DNA from: Chloroflexi bacterium RBG_16_48_8 | GTDB lineage: Bacteria > Chloroflexota > Anaerolineae > Anaerolineales > E44-bin32 | Direction of reading: 5' to 3' | Assembly (NCBI GenBank): GCA_001795115.1 | Contig: MGNI01000080.1 | Span: 16,522 to 29,371 of the forward strand | Length of the DNA stretch: 12,850 nt | Part shown: one piece after another, positions 1 through 6,558 of the stretch | How positions within the stretch are numbered: the first letter of the stretch is position 1 | Layout: every line of letters begins with the position of its first letter | The notes under the pieces: model-generated | The model's database searches: none | The model's input: the letters and a program-made list of their open reading frames with translations, nothing else | Told to the model about the DNA's origin: nothing | Translations under genes and position numbers: made by a program

Positions 1-213
1 CTTAGTGTAATTGCACTAACTTCCCCGATATAAGATCCTAGTTAGGTTAAAAATCTAACATCCTACTGAAATATCAGTAATTGTCTCCCTTCATGGATGC
101 CTTTCATCAAGTGATGCTTTTTTATGCTCCCAAGGTGAGGGTTGTTGTGGTATAGGACAGCCACACCTTCCCTCAACACCCCTCTAACTCAATACCAAGA
201 ATATATCAACATT

Positions 214-308
214 GAATGGAATGCACCCTCCCCTAATACGCAATGGGTATGCGCGTGCGAAGTTCCATTCTAAAGCGATGGCTCAACCTGAGGTTTGATA
301 AAACCATC
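214..308. repeat. Two-part inverted-repeat structure upstream of the esterase
   Basis: GAATGGAA at 214-221 is exactly complementary to TTCCATTC at 263-270, and nested inside it GCAC (223-226) pairs with GTGC (255-258). Next to it, GATGG (277-281) pairs with CCATC (304-308), enclosing alternative short stems such as CTCA/TGAG and GGTTT/AAACC. The nesting suggests a folded RNA rather than a simple protein-binding site. I do not recognise a known riboswitch or small-RNA family, and the strand is not determined. Confidence 0.4.
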
Positions 309-417
309 CTCCTCTGGAATATCCGCTTCTCCCAAAAGATGCTTACAAATGGATCAGAAGGTGAAAGTTGTAACGAGTTGAAGCGACCCCTTTAATTCCC
401 TGATTTGATAAAGCTAC

Positions 418-423
418 TATAAT
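418..423 (+). promoter_or_regulatory. Possible -10 box of the esterase gene
   Basis: A perfect TATAAT sits 17 nt upstream of the ATG at 441. No good -35 hexamer is visible at 16-18 bp spacing. A start about 7 nt downstream would leave a leader of only about 10 nt, just enough for the AGGAGG at 431-436. The match is exact, but the missing -35 and very short leader keep confidence low. Confidence 0.35.
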
Positions 424-440
424 GCAGGACAGGAGGGATG

Positions 441-1433
441 ATGAATACATCAAGAATTGTGATCAATACCATAGAAAGTCTGACTTTGAAAGATAACGCT
501 CTGAAAGACCCTTACACTCGTCCACTTGCCATTTATCTTCCACCAAATTACGAAGATGGAGAAGATCGATTTCCCACATCCTACCTATTAGCAGGCTTTA
601 CTGGCACTGGACTGACCTTTTTAAACCATCAAGCTTGGGAGGAAGACATCCGATCTCGACTGGATCGGCTCATTTACACCGGTGAGTGCAAACCGATGAT
701 TGTTGTCATGCCCGATTGTTTCACACGATACGGTGGTTCTCAATATTTGGACTCACCGGCAACAGGTCATTATCAATCTTATCTTCTGGAAATTGTGGAA
801 TACGTGGATAGGCATTTTCGTACCTTGGCAGATAGAGATCATCGAGTGATCCTTGGAAAATCATCAGGGGGTTACGGAGCCTTAATGAATGCAATGCAAC
901 ATCCAGAGATATTTGGATTGGTCGCCGATCATAGTGGTGACAAATATTTCGAAAAATGCTATGCAAAGGATTTATTTGAACTCCCCAATCTCCTCAACCG
1001 TATGGATGTGGGAGCAATCCTGGCCAATCCCTCTGTGGTTCATCCAAAAGGGACCGATTTTTATCAACTTATGAGCATCTCGGCCATGGCGGCATGTTAC
1101 TCTCCGAATCCAAAAAGTAAATTGGGTTTTGATTGGCCTATAGATGGATATACTGGGGAACGGATCCCTGAAACATGGCAGAAATGGGTTGCTAAGGATC
1201 CAGTCGAAATCCTTTCTGATTATGTGGAACCTTTAAAATCCCTCAGACTTCTGTTTTTTGATTGTGGAAATCGAGACGAGTATTATATACACCTGGGCTG
1301 TCGGCTAATGGAAAAAAGATTGAAACAGCTGGACATTCCACATATTTATGAAGAATACGAAGGCGGTCACCACCATACCCTTTTCCGCTTTGATCGCTCC
1401 TTCCATGTTATCAGTGAAGCCCTGCCCGCTTGA
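441..1433 (+). CDS. Alpha/beta-hydrolase, putative esterase (esterase D-like family)
   Basis: About 330 residues with the fold signature of the putative-esterase (Esterase D/antigen 85-like) family of serine hydrolases. The nucleophile elbow G-K-S-S-G lies near residue 140 (VILGKSSGGYGA). A plausible acid is the Asp in FDCGNRDEYY near 280, and the catalytic His is in the GGHHH stretch near 311. The N-terminal part has the usual strand pattern (LAIYLPPNYE, TSYLLAGFTG, MIVVMPDC). No signal peptide is visible, so a cytoplasmic enzyme is likely; the substrate cannot be told. Two adjacent ATG codons (438, 441) follow AGGAGG at 431-436; 441 is preferred because 438 leaves only one base of spacing. 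The gene appears monocistronic. Confidence 0.85.
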   Translation: MNTSRIVINTIESLTLKDNALKDPYTRPLAIYLPPNYEDGEDRFPTSYLLAGFTGTGLTFLNHQAWEEDIRSRLDRLIYTGECKPMIVVMPDCFTRYGGSQYLDSPATGHYQSYLLEIVEYVDRHFRTLADRDHRVILGKSSGGYGALMNAMQHPEIFGLVADHSGDKYFEKCYAKDLFELPNLLNRMDVGAILANPSVVHPKGTDFYQLMSISAMAACYSPNPKSKLGFDWPIDGYTGERIPETWQKWVAKDPVEILSDYVEPLKSLRLLFFDCGNRDEYYIHLGCRLMEKRLKQLDIPHIYEEYEGGHHHTLFRFDRSFHVISEALPA

Positions 1434-1447
1434 ACTATCTATCCATC

Positions 1448-1486
1448 AAGAAAATCAGAAGAGATTGACCGTTCTCTATTTTCTTT
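1448..1486 (+). terminator. Probable terminator after the esterase gene
   Basis: AAGAAAAT (1448-1455) pairs with ATTTTCTT (1478-1485). Inside, AGAG pairs with CTCT around a ten-base loop, and a short T-rich tail follows. The stem is A+T-rich and the tail short, so it is a moderate candidate only. Confidence 0.35.
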
Positions 1487-1638
1487 CCCATTCATCCTTT
1501 GATGTCCAGATAGGAGGTTGATTTAGGACGGTAGTGCCACCTAAAACATTCCTTTCCATGATAGTACAAACTGCAGCACTGCTTGGAGAACACCCACCCA
1601 CAGGCATGATACCTCTAGAGAATGAGAACCACGAAGGT

Positions 1639-1644
1639 TATAAT
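1639..1644 (+). promoter_or_regulatory. Possible -10 box of the M20 peptidase gene
   Basis: TATAAT lies 52 nt upstream of the ATG at 1697 and would give a leader of about 45 nt. The position where a -35 is expected (about 1616-1621) shows no TTGACA-like hexamer, so support rests on the -10 alone. Confidence 0.35.
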
Positions 1645-1696
1645 TACCTCATGCTCCATAAACAAATCCACTCATTGAACCTGATCAGGAATTCCC

Positions 1697-3070
1697 ATGT
1701 CTAATTTAGAAGCTGCTCTAACATATGCACACGATCATAAAAAAGACTTCCTTAATGACTTACTTTCAATCCTTCGAATTCCTTCCATCTCCACCCTACC
1801 TGAACACAATGCGGATATCGTAGCTTCAGCTCAGTGGATCGCAAGCCAATTGGAGGAATTATCCTTTGATGAAGTAGAAATCATGCCAACCTCTCGACAC
1901 CCCGTTGTTTATGGTTCATGGACAAAAGCAGGTACTCAAGCTCCCACCATCTTAGTCTATGGCCATTATGATGTTCAACCTGTTGATCCATTGGATCAAT
2001 GGGGGACGGATCCCTTCGATCCTCGCATTCGAGAGGATAATGTCTTTGCGAGGGGCGCATCGGATATGAAGGGGCAAGTTGTTGCCCACTTAAAAGCAAT
2101 GGAAGCCATTCTCAAGAGTGGGAATTTACCCGTTAATATCAAATACATGATTGAAGGCGAAGAGGAAATCGGATCACCCAGCCTTGAAGCTTTCCTTAAG
2201 AACCATGGAGACTTATTCGAATGTGACTTTTGCCTGAACGCAGACTCGGGCATATTGGGTGCGGAGATCCCTTCCATGTCTTACGCTCTTCGAGGATTGG
2301 CTTACTTTGAAATCAGGCTTCAAGGTCCTTCAACTGATATGCACTCAGGTATTTTTGGAGGGGCAGTCGTCAATCCTGGCAATATCCTTTGTAGCCTCAT
2401 CGCAGGTATGAAGGATCAGGATTATAAGGTCACTCTACCCGGTTTTTATGATCACGTCCGACCGTTAACCCAGGATGAGCACAAAGAACTCGCACAACTC
2501 CCTCAGCCGGAGGACTGGTGGCTGAAACAATCGGGAGCAAATGCCCTGGATGGCGAGAAAGGATTTACATCAACGGAACGCGCAACTGCCCGTCCGACAT
2601 TGGATGTGAATGGCCTCTACTGCGGATTCATTGGAGAAGGTTCCAAAACCGTCCTACCTGCGAAAGCGATGGCAAAGATTTCCATGCGGCTTGTTCCGGA
2701 TCAAACCCCTGGTATGGTTAAACAATCCTTAGAGACATACTTAGCAGAGAACGTCCCTCCAGGAATTTCATGGGAAATTAAAGGCCTATCAAGCTGTATG
2801 CCTGGATTCATCGATAGGGATTCGGATGCAGTAAAAGCGGCCTCTCGTGCCCTTGAAAGTGTATGGGGAAAATCGCCCCTTTTTAAACGTGAGGGCGGCT
2901 CTGTTCCGGTTGTAGGTCTTATCAGAGAATTGTTGGGTGTAAACAGTTTATTGCTCGGATTTGGACTTCCAGATGATAATCTGCATGCTCCCAATGAAAA
3001 GATGTATCTCCCAAATTTTTACCGTGGCATCGAAACTTATATCCGGTTTATGTATGAAATCGCTGGATAA
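1697..3070 (+). CDS. M20 family metallodipeptidase
   Basis: 457 residues, the usual size for M20 dipeptidases of the carnosinase/ArgE-DapE-ACY1 group, which cleave small peptides or acyl-amino acids with two metal ions. Metal and catalytic motifs are in order: GHYDVQPVDP (His90, Asp92), GASDMKGQ (Asp123), EGEEEIGS (general-base and metal Glu near 156-157), NADSG (Asp183) and HAPNE (His430). The dimerisation lid lies between about 195 and 320 (LRGLAYFEIRLQGP...DMHSG). No signal peptide is seen, so it is cytoplasmic. CAGGA at 1686-1690, six bases before the ATG, supports the start. The DUF1385 gene follows 25 nt downstream, suggesting co-transcription. Exact substrate cannot be assigned. Confidence 0.9.
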   Translation: MSNLEAALTYAHDHKKDFLNDLLSILRIPSISTLPEHNADIVASAQWIASQLEELSFDEVEIMPTSRHPVVYGSWTKAGTQAPTILVYGHYDVQPVDPLDQWGTDPFDPRIREDNVFARGASDMKGQVVAHLKAMEAILKSGNLPVNIKYMIEGEEEIGSPSLEAFLKNHGDLFECDFCLNADSGILGAEIPSMSYALRGLAYFEIRLQGPSTDMHSGIFGGAVVNPGNILCSLIAGMKDQDYKVTLPGFYDHVRPLTQDEHKELAQLPQPEDWWLKQSGANALDGEKGFTSTERATARPTLDVNGLYCGFIGEGSKTVLPAKAMAKISMRLVPDQTPGMVKQSLETYLAENVPPGISWEIKGLSSCMPGFIDRDSDAVKAASRALESVWGKSPLFKREGGSVPVVGLIRELLGVNSLLLGFGLPDDNLHAPNEKMYLPNFYRGIETYIRFMYEIAG

Positions 3071-3095
3071 TCATCTGGCTTGTAGGAGAGGTATT

Positions 3096-3986
3096 GTGAA
3101 AGAGTCACTTCCAAATTATGGTGGTCAAGCTCTTGTGGAAGGCGTTATGATGCGAGGGCAAAACATTTGCGCTATCGCTGCACGTGCTCCAGATGGATCT
3201 ATACTCATTGAAAGACAACGACTCGGTCAGATTTACCGTAGTTGGTTGGCGCGAATCCCATTCTTTCGAGGCTTACTTATTCTGGGTGATGCCCTGATAC
3301 TTGGTATGCGAGCTCTCACCTTTTCTGTGAATGTACAGGCTGAAGAAGACGAGAAAATCGAAGGTGCACCCATGGTGATCACGCTGCTCTTATCGTTGAC
3401 TGCTGGTATCGCACTTTTCTTCATGCTCCCTGCGGGCATTGCGTATCTCTTTGAAATCGTCTTTGGCATAAAGGGCTTGGGGATTAGCATCGTGGAAGGA
3501 ATCGTTCGGCTTCTCCTTCTCATTGGATATATCTGGGGGATCGGTTTTATGCCAGATATCCGTCGAGTTTACGGCTATCATGGGGCCGAACATAAAACCA
3601 TCAACGCCTTTGAAGCGGGGGCACCATTAGATGTTGAAAACGTTTCACGATATTCGCGTGAACATCCACGCTGTGGAACTGCCTTTTTGCTTACTGTCGT
3701 CGTATTCTCTATTTTAATATTCAGCCTGCTTGGTCCGATGCCCATTCTATTAAGATTGTTGAGTAGAATCTTCCTGGTTCCCATCCTGGCGATGATTTCC
3801 TACGAGTACATCCGCTTCACAGCCCGATTCAGGCAATCATCCTGGGTAAGGGCAATCATCGCTCCCAATCTAGCCCTTCAGCGATTGACTACTCGTGAGC
3901 CAGATAAAGGAATGCTTGAAGTAGCAATTTCAGCTTTTGAAGCCATGAGAAAAGAAGAACTCTCAGCAACCGAACTTACTGCATAA
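3096..3986 (+). CDS. DUF1385 (YqhQ-like) membrane protein
   Basis: 296 residues starting with MKESLPNYGGQALVEGVMMRG, the characteristic opening of the DUF1385 family. Other family hallmarks are YGYHGAEHKTINAFEAG and HPRCGTAFLL in the second half, with conserved His/Glu/Cys residues that look metal-binding. Hydrophobic segments around 90-110, 115-150 and 190-235 indicate several membrane helices. The biochemical role of the family is not established. The open frame extends upstream to an ATG at 2961, but that part overlaps the peptidase gene and is unlike the family. The GTG at 3096 has AGGAG at 3084-3088 with seven bases of spacing and gives the family N-terminus, so it was chosen. Confidence 0.88.
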   Translation: MKESLPNYGGQALVEGVMMRGQNICAIAARAPDGSILIERQRLGQIYRSWLARIPFFRGLLILGDALILGMRALTFSVNVQAEEDEKIEGAPMVITLLLSLTAGIALFFMLPAGIAYLFEIVFGIKGLGISIVEGIVRLLLLIGYIWGIGFMPDIRRVYGYHGAEHKTINAFEAGAPLDVENVSRYSREHPRCGTAFLLTVVVFSILIFSLLGPMPILLRLLSRIFLVPILAMISYEYIRFTARFRQSSWVRAIIAPNLALQRLTTREPDKGMLEVAISAFEAMRKEELSATELTA

Positions 3987-4014
3987 ATACTCTCTCCCTT
4001 AAGTGAATTTATAT

Positions 4015-4043
4015 TTGCAGAAAAAGAACAACAGTCCTATTAA
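4015..4043 (+). promoter_or_regulatory. Candidate promoter of the ThiS/MoaD-like gene
   Basis: TTGCAG (4015-4020) and TATTAA (4038-4043) are separated by exactly 17 bp. The start would lie near 4050, about 38 nt before the ATG at 4088. Both hexamers deviate from consensus, so this is a moderate guess. Confidence 0.3.
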
Positions 4044-4087
4044 CATTCAATTCGCTTTTAGAGTCTCATTTAGTTCTGAGGAACGCT

Positions 4088-4282
4088 ATGTCTGTACTTC
4101 TAAAATTCCGGGATCAAGAATTTAAAGTTCAGGCGGGCATGACCGTTAGAGATACCTTATTAAAAATCATGGTCGCACCCGAATCTGTTCTTATAACACG
4201 GAACGGAGAGCTCATCACGGATGATGAAATTCTGCACGAGGGTGATGAGATCAAATTGATAGCGGTTATTTCAGGTGGATGA
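4088..4282 (+). CDS. ThiS/MoaD-like ubiquitin-fold sulfur carrier protein
   Basis: 64 residues with the length and pattern of ThiS/MoaD small sulfur carriers: an opening strand (SVLLKFRDQEFKV), a helix (TVRDTLLKIM), then strands ending in DEIKLIAVISGG. The terminal Gly-Gly is the residue pair that an E1-like enzyme adenylates and converts to a thiocarboxylate, used for thiamine, molybdopterin or tRNA thiolation. No E1-like or sulfurtransferase gene is in the window, so the pathway is not determined; a tRNA-thiolation (TtuB-like) role is as possible as ThiS. GAGGA at 4078-4082 with five bases of spacing supports the start. Confidence 0.8.
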   Translation: MSVLLKFRDQEFKVQAGMTVRDTLLKIMVAPESVLITRNGELITDDEILHEGDEIKLIAVISGG

Positions 4283-4540
4283 TCGATTTTCTTTCATTTG
4301 AAGCCGAGCTTTAACCTCTCATTTCTCAGAGCGAAGGAGGATGGGCTCTCCTCTGAAGGAACTGGCGTTCAAATGGCAGGTTTACATCCTTGTGAAACTT
4401 TCAGACAACCCTCAACCGCATCGGATCAATGCGCTTAGTGCCGCATTTGGGAAAGAACTGGATCTGAAAAATCACCCTCCTTATAGTATTTTCCAAAGGG
4501 TGAGTCCACTGAAAGAAGCCCTTCAAGATAGAAGAGAGAG

Positions 4541-4583
4541 GCATATGCGGGGGTACGGGCTGCGCCCGCACCCCCACATATGC
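4541..4583. repeat. Long near-perfect palindrome (strong hairpin)
   Basis: The arms 4541-4560 and 4564-4583 pair at 18 of 20 positions around a three-base loop (TGC). The outer block is GCATATG/CATATGC and the inner part is G+C-rich (GGGGGT and CGGGC against their complements). The two mismatches are C/A at 4548/4576 and A/C at 4555/4569. Weaker similarity between the arms continues outward for roughly 45 bases on each side (CTGAAA...AAG motifs). There is no T-run directly at its foot, so it is not a plain intrinsic terminator; it could be a REP/MITE-like element. Confidence 0.75.
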
Positions 4584-4638
4584 TGGTTCCTCTCAGCTGA
4601 GTGGTCTTTTTTCAGGTGAGTCAAAGGGTGCCTTATAG

Positions 4639-4679
4639 AAAAACCTTGCCAATTTACCAAAGGGTTAGCAAGGTTTTTT
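4639..4679. terminator. Bidirectional intrinsic terminator between the carrier gene and glnA
   Basis: AAAAACCTTGC (4639-4649) is perfectly complementary to GCAAGGTTTTT (4668-4678), 11 bp, with an 18-base loop that has its own ACC/GGT mini-stem. A-runs and T-runs flank it on both strands, so it can end transcription from either side. It lies 33 nt past the glnA stop codon and is the obvious glnA terminator. Confidence 0.85.
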
Positions 4680-4712
4680 AATATTGATTCGCTCGTAGTC
4701 ATAAATTTCAGA

Positions 4713-6053
4713 TTAGGCAATCTCCAAATAGGTTTCCACCTCCCAATCCATCACTCTTGTTCGATATTTATTCCATTCAGACCTTTTTGCACGTACGAAA
4801 GCTTCGTAGATCTCATCTCCAAGCGTTTCCTTTAAGATCTCATCTTTACTGAGTTCTTCTAAGGCTTCTGCAAGGGAACCAGGAAGTTGAGCAATACCTA
4901 GCTTGGCAAGTTCCTGCTTATCCATCTCATATATATTTAAATTATTCATCGGAGGAGGGCAGGATAACTTCTTTTCCATACCATCTAACCCTGCTGCTAA
5001 CATTACGGCAAATGCAAGATAAGGATTGCATGATGGATCTGGAAATCGCAGCTCAACACGGGTAGACATCTCTCTTCCTAAACCTGGTTCAGGGATACGG
5101 ATCATTGCAGAACGGTTGATCTGTGCCCAACAGATATAGACCGGTGCTTCATATCCAGGAACAATACGTTTATAGGAATTTACAGTGGGTGCCACAATCG
5201 CAGCCATTCCTCTTGCATGCTCCATTTGGCCTGCAATGAAGCCGTACGCCATCTCAGAGAGACAATGAGGATCATTTGCGTTGTAGAAGAGATTTGTGCC
5301 CTTCTCTGTAAAAATAGACTGATGGGTGTGCATTCCTGAACCATTGATACCGAAAATCGGTTTTGGCATGAAGGTGGCAATCAGACCATTCTGCGCGGCC
5401 AAGGCTTTAACGGTGTATTTCAGGGTAACGACATCATCTGCAGCCCTCAAAGCATCTACAAATCGGAAGTCAATTTCATGTTGCCCAAGGGCGACTTCAT
5501 GATGCCCCATTTCAACATTTAACCCCATCCCGTCCAAAGCTAACATCAATTCATTGCGGACTCTTTGTGCCTCATCACTAGCAGAAAAGTCAAAATAGCC
5601 TCCAACATCATGAGGAACGGGATGAATCGCGTTCGGACCATTTTTTTTGACCAAGAAGAACTCGGGCTCTGGCCCGATATTAAATTTCCAACCGCTCTTT
5701 TCAATTCTCGTCAACACCCTCTTCAAGTTCCCTCGAGGGTCACCTGGGAAGGGTGAGCCATCGGGTTTGTAAATATCGCAGAATATACGTGCTCTCCTTC
5801 TTTCTGGATCTGACCAAGGTAAAACAGCATAGGTATCATTGTCAGGCTTCAAGCGCATATCGCTTTCTTGAATGCGTGCAAAACCTTCTACGGAAGATCC
5901 ATCAAACCATATGCCATGCTCATAAACGCTCTCCATCCGTTTTGCTGGAACATCTACACTCTTCACAGAGCCGGTGACATCAGTAAATTGCAGGCAAATG
6001 AATTTCACCTCGTCTTCTGCAATCCGTTTCAAAATATCGCTCGTCATTTTCAT
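4713..6053 (-). CDS. glnA: Glutamine synthetase type I (GSI-alpha)
   Basis: 446 residues, the size of the Bacillus-type GSI-alpha enzyme, which makes glutamine from glutamate, ammonia and ATP as a cytoplasmic dodecamer. Visible motifs: FDGSS (50-54) with GFARIQESDM, GPEPEFFL (128-135), GHHEVALGQHEIDF (183-196), ATP-site KPIFGINGSGMH (231-242), the NSYKRIVPGYEAP flap (292-304) and NPYLAFAVMLAAGLDG near 343-358. The long insert and adenylylation Tyr site of GSI-beta are absent. Arg60 matches the Arg62 position that mediates feedback inhibition in the B. subtilis enzyme, so product inhibition is likely (inference). AGGAGGAG just upstream supports ATG 6053; ATG 6047 is an alternative. It is preceded by an unusual structured leader and followed by a terminator. 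Confidence 0.96.
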   Translation of the reverse strand: MKMTSDILKRIAEDEVKFICLQFTDVTGSVKSVDVPAKRMESVYEHGIWFDGSSVEGFARIQESDMRLKPDNDTYAVLPWSDPERRRARIFCDIYKPDGSPFPGDPRGNLKRVLTRIEKSGWKFNIGPEPEFFLVKKNGPNAIHPVPHDVGGYFDFSASDEAQRVRNELMLALDGMGLNVEMGHHEVALGQHEIDFRFVDALRAADDVVTLKYTVKALAAQNGLIATFMPKPIFGINGSGMHTHQSIFTEKGTNLFYNANDPHCLSEMAYGFIAGQMEHARGMAAIVAPTVNSYKRIVPGYEAPVYICWAQINRSAMIRIPEPGLGREMSTRVELRFPDPSCNPYLAFAVMLAAGLDGMEKKLSCPPPMNNLNIYEMDKQELAKLGIAQLPGSLAEALEELSKDEILKETLGDEIYEAFVRAKRSEWNKYRTRVMDWEVETYLEIA

Positions 6054-6143
6054 TTCTCCTCCTGATCCCTAGGATGGAACCCGAAAATTTTTGATCTGCA
6101 TAACCATCTCACCGCATAAGAACTTCCTTTTTCCTTATCCAGT

Positions 6144-6193
6144 GTGGAAACCCAATTAATTTGGGGCGAAGTCTTAGATATTCGCGCTTCCAC
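6144..6193 (-). other. Predicted three-way junction RNA before glnA
   Basis: On the minus strand GTGGAA (6193-6188) pairs with TTCCAC (6149-6144). Enclosed are two hairpins: GCGAA (6185-6181) with TTCGC (6170-6166), and CCCAA (6165-6161) with TTGGG (6155-6151). The second hairpin abuts the first. This clean three-stem layout in front of a biosynthetic gene resembles a small aptamer, but the sequence does not carry the conserved loop of the glutamine-I (glnA) riboswitch as I know it. Function is unassigned. Confidence 0.4.
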
Positions 6194-6221
6194 CTCCCTT
6201 CCAGGCACCAGCTGGATATAT

Positions 6222-6247
6222 AAAAAGGACACGCAGGGCGTGTCCTT
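6222..6247 (-). terminator. Intrinsic terminator inside the glnA leader
   Basis: On the minus strand AAGGACACGC (6247-6238), loop CCT, GCGTGTCCTT (6234-6225) forms a perfect 10-bp stem whose 3' end runs into a T-tract (6226-6222). It lies about 170 nt before the glnA start and downstream of the ribozyme-like RNA. It could be an attenuator for glnA, the 3' end of a free-standing short RNA, or the old terminator of a deleted gene. Confidence 0.85.
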
Positions 6248-6280
6248 GGATATCATCCTTTTCGGCGCCCTTCCAAGCTA

Positions 6281-6309
6281 TACGAACGTCTCAAATGAGA
6301 CATTACGTA
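6281..6309 (-). other. Stable hairpin between the ribozyme-like RNA and the terminator
   Basis: On the minus strand TACG-T-AATGTCTC, loop ATTT, then GAGACGTTCGTA form a 12-bp stem with a single bulge and one wobble. It starts six bases after the P4 helix of the ribozyme-like element. The preceding GGTGGTAC recalls a T-box core, but the rest of that motif is missing. Confidence 0.6.
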
Positions 6310-6314
6310 CCACC

Positions 6315-6510
6315 GCACCAGTTTTTGTTCCTCTGTCGCCAGAAGGTTTTGTACTGGTGCTTCTTCGGAAGGGGAAAGAAGCCTGTGGCGGGCTTTGGAG
6401 GCATCCGTTGATTTCTCGATTTTCCCCCAGACATACCTGGGGTTAGCCCCATATATTTATGGGGAACCTCCTCCTCGTGACCTCAGCATCGGTGCTGAGA
6501 CCCATACGCT
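6315..6510 (-). ncRNA. glmS-ribozyme-like RNA (orphan, catalytic G replaced by C)
   Basis: Minus-strand order matches the glmS ribozyme. AGCG at 6510-6507 marks the cleavage site (6510|6509). P1 is CTCAGCA/TGCTGAG (6499-6493/6488-6482). ACGAGG follows (6478-6473). P2 pairs GGAGG (6471-6467) with CCTCC (6401-6397). The core ATCGAG (6420-6415) ... CGGATG (6407-6402) is conserved. P3 is AAGCC/GGCTT. P4 is GCACCAGT/ACTGGTGC (6360-6353/6322-6315), with a P4.1 hairpin closed by a GCGA loop and flanking CAAAACC and GGAACAAA as in known examples. Usual ribozymes cleave the glmS mRNA with glucosamine-6-phosphate as cofactor. Oddities: no glmS follows; the base 5' of ACGAGG, the catalytic G40 (T. tengcongensis numbering), is C at 6479; two extra hairpins (6464-6447, 6442-6425) are inserted in the P2 region. 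In P2.2 the C4-G68 pair appears as U-A, a compensatory change, while the next position is an A/A mismatch. Confidence 0.85.
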
Positions 6511-6558
6511 ATTCACCCGTTAAATTTTACGGAAACCATCCTTAACCAAATTTCCAGA

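Larger units (their letters stand above)
1..437. other. Non-coding region with clustered inverted repeats
   Basis: No convincing reading frame is present on either strand. The stretch holds several small inverted repeats: TTAGTG/CACTAA at 2-7/14-19, GTTAG/CTAAC at 41-45/55-59, and TACTGA/TCAGTA at 64-69/74-79. CATC-AAGT-GATG at 105-116, followed by CTTTTTT, is a weak terminator-like hairpin that could serve a gene left of the window. A G-rich/C-rich imperfect hairpin lies around 133-180. The larger structure at 214-308 is listed separately. What the region does is unknown. Confidence 0.5.
4283..4712. other. Convergent intergenic region
   Basis: 430 bases between the carrier-protein gene (+) and glnA (-). 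It contains the long palindrome and the terminator listed separately. An open frame at 4341-4619 (+) exists, but its AGGAGG abuts its ATG with no spacing, its second half reads through the palindrome, and the peptide resembles nothing I recognise, so it is not called as a gene. The first half might be decayed coding sequence, but I cannot identify it. Confidence 0.5.

Noticed and set aside
2961..3095. Upstream extension of the DUF1385 frame to an ATG at 2961.
   Set aside because: It overlaps the peptidase gene out of frame and its residues do not resemble the family; GTG 3096 has a proper ribosome-binding site.
4341..4619. A 92-codon open frame on the plus strand after the carrier gene.
   Set aside because: AGGAGG directly abuts the ATG, the second half is the palindrome read as protein, and no family is recognisable.
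6050..6256. A 68-codon frame on the minus strand whose stop overlaps the glnA start, resembling translational coupling.
   Set aside because: It begins inside the terminator region, has a protein sequence without any family pattern, and runs through the three-way junction; overlap with the glnA ATG is likely chance.
6295..6320. GGTGGTAC on the minus strand followed by a hairpin and a terminator, suggesting a T-box leader.
   Set aside because: The rest of the T-box motif (ACCGCG) is absent, the bases are sequestered in a continuous hairpin, no stem I or specifier loop fits, and the upstream RNA matches the glmS ribozyme much better.
6144..6446. A 100-codon open frame on the plus strand.
   Set aside because: It lies antisense to the ribozyme-like RNA and the terminator, has no ribosome-binding site worth noting, and its peptide has no recognisable pattern.
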